Below, in pieces: positions 62,401-64,000 of a stretch of 64,000 bases of DNA; the stretch's first letter is position 1, and every line of letters begins with the position of its first letter. Under the pieces are notes generated by a model. The model did not search any database and was not told the DNA's origin. It saw only the letters and a program-made list of their open reading frames with translations. This DNA comes from Chamaea fasciata (taxonomy: Eukaryota > Chordata > Aves > Passeriformes > Sylviidae), in the NCBI GenBank assembly GCA_029207755.1, contig JARCOQ010000006.1:3636846-3700845 (forward strand). The letters run 5' to 3'. A program made the position numbers and the translations under genes.

Positions 62401-64000
62401 TAGGAAGAAACAAAAGGTGAAATATCTCCTATCACAGAATAAAAATCAGTTAGAAGTTACAAAAAACAGTAAGAAAAAGGCAATGCTTCCCATCACAGAA
62501 GAAAGGTCTCAATAGTAAATTAATCCCATGCAATGAGTTTATCAATGATCAAGATAAAGGGAAAAAATTAAATGGAAAATTTGTTCTCAGCTGAAAGTCA
62601 TTTAGCACAATGTGAGTCAAAGAAGGAAACAGAAGGGCTCCTTCGTCAGCCCAAAACAACAAATGTAATGCAGAGAAAATGCCCAGTAATCTACATGTAT
62701 TGGAATGATGTAAAGCCCTAAGACGAGTGCAAACAGACGAACAGACAAAACTGGTCTCAAGAGCAACAAAGCATCCTTGTGAAAAGCCAGTGAACCACAT
62801 CATGAACAGGTATTGGGTGAGGTGGGTAATATATGCCTATATGCACACACCCATGGATAACATACTCCTTTATTATGACTTTATTTAAGCCCTTCACACA
62901 GCTTCATAATCACGCGTCCAGATCTAATCACTTATTATTTAAAAAAAGTTTCAATGGAAGTGGTGAAAAATATATAAAAAATGGTCCCTATAGAAGATAT
63001 TAAAAAGACACTCGTCAGAGAGAAGCAATAAACATTACAGACAGTAAAAAGGTGAATGAGATAATTCCAATTTTTAAAGCAGACACTCATGTCTCCTACT
63101 GACTTACTAAAAAGTAACCGAAAATGTAGTTAATCTGGAGAAATGAAAGATTTCTTTTTTTTTAAAATCAGACTAATCCTACGCAGATCACTACCGCAAC
63201 TCAAAAAAAGCAGTTGGATTTCTAGAACAAAGGCAGCAGTGGCCTAGTTAAGATTAGAAACAACAAACAAACACCCAAAACAAAGATTCAGATATGCAGA
63301 GAAGTGCATCATTTAGGACTGGGGGGAAAAACACTTTAAAATACGTAATTAATTAAAAATTGGCCAGACAGGATTTCTAGTGCCTTCCTCTAAAGAATCT
63401 GACTGCTTCGAGAATGCAAGAGCAGAGTGACAGCTTTCCCCTGGAGTGATGTCTGCTCTTTCTGCCTGTGCTCCAATACTGGGTAATTGGGAATTGACAT
63501 AAAATTCTTGGACTTTAATGACGAAGAAAACTAGTGTGTATTCTGCTGGATCCGCTTAGAGAATGGTATCAGAAATTAAGGTTTTGGGAAAGCTTTTTTC
63601 TACTCGACTTTTATTCCCTGCTGTTTCCAGAATAATAAATATACTGATCCTGCACTGGACAATACTCTGCCCCTAAAATTGTTCCTTGGCACAGAGCAGT
63701 ACAAAAGAAGGGCAAGTCAGTTCCCTCACAGCCCCAAATATTGCATAAGAAAAATGCATGTTTCCTATGATTTTTTCCCAGTCATCATTTTCAAAGATAC
63801 CAGGAGAATACAGATGTTGATTTATCACCTGTAGTAACCTGCAGGGTATTTCTTAGCATTACAATTTAACAGCCAGCTGAATTTCCATTTCTAAAAATCT
63901 TCAGAACGCATTCTCATTTTCTTAAAAAAAAATGCAAGTGAAAATAAAGGGGGGAAATCATATAGATAATTCCAGAAGAAAAAATAAAATCATATATATA
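62398..64000. other. unique AT-rich non-coding sequence
   Basis: No gene or interspersed repeat is recognised. A-rich runs occur at 63149-63164 and 63924-63931, and the window ends in a short AT run. Confidence 0.55.

Noticed and set aside
1..64000. CRISPR array, operon, phage or integron-type system
   Set aside because: No regularly spaced repeats, no tightly packed long open frames and no ribosome-binding sites; the window is vertebrate nuclear non-coding DNA.
1..64000. tRNA, rRNA, U6 or other small RNA genes
   Set aside because: No A/B box pairs with a cloverleaf, no rRNA core sequences and no U6-type start were seen when reading both strands; a careful covariance search was not possible.

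Overview
The window looks like non-coding nuclear DNA from a bird, most likely a songbird (passerine). The main evidence is the repeat content. There are eight fragments of the avian CR1 LINE, several ending in the octamer-type tail (ATTCTATG-like; its complement reads CATAGAAT) that marks CR1 3' ends. A roughly 760-base block at 6.0-6.8 kb opens with TGTCTTGGTTT and resembles songbird endogenous-retrovirus long terminal repeats (LTRs). The rest is AT-rich, poor in CpG, full of stops in all frames, and carries short mono-, di- and tetranucleotide tracts. There are no operons, ribosome-binding sites, CRISPR arrays or phage genes.

No intact protein-coding gene, tRNA, rRNA or recognisable small RNA was found. 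The longest open frames are 120-190 codons. They either lie in CR1 copies or have the composition expected by chance. The window is therefore best read as an intergenic region or part of a large intron. Short coding or untranslated exons without clear family signatures cannot be excluded by eye.

Layout: 1-4.6 kb is unique AT-rich DNA with a 29-bp tandem duplication and a 20-bp near-palindrome. At 4.6-5.1 kb lies a plus-strand CR1 fragment carrying the end of its reverse-transcriptase ORF2. At 6.0-6.8 kb is the LTR-like block. From 6.8 to 24.2 kb the sequence is mostly unique with homopolymer tracts. At 24.2-24.6 kb is a minus-strand CR1 ORF2 fragment. Four further CR1 3' pieces on the minus strand lie at 31.8, 48.6, 53.3 and 55.1 kb, a short one lies at 59.9 kb, and a plus-strand 3' tail lies at 42.6 kb. 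LTR-like, probably older sequences are suspected at 37.4, 40.9 and 42.4 kb. At 47.1-47.8 kb, minus strand, three successive open segments in different frames look like one decayed coding sequence of unknown family. A (CA)15-A32 microsatellite lies at 62.3 kb.

I found no convincing undescribed biological system. The most worthwhile items to check are the possible decayed gene at 47.1-47.8 kb, the LTR-like block at 6 kb, and the two CR1 copies that have lost the 3' end normally kept by this element.
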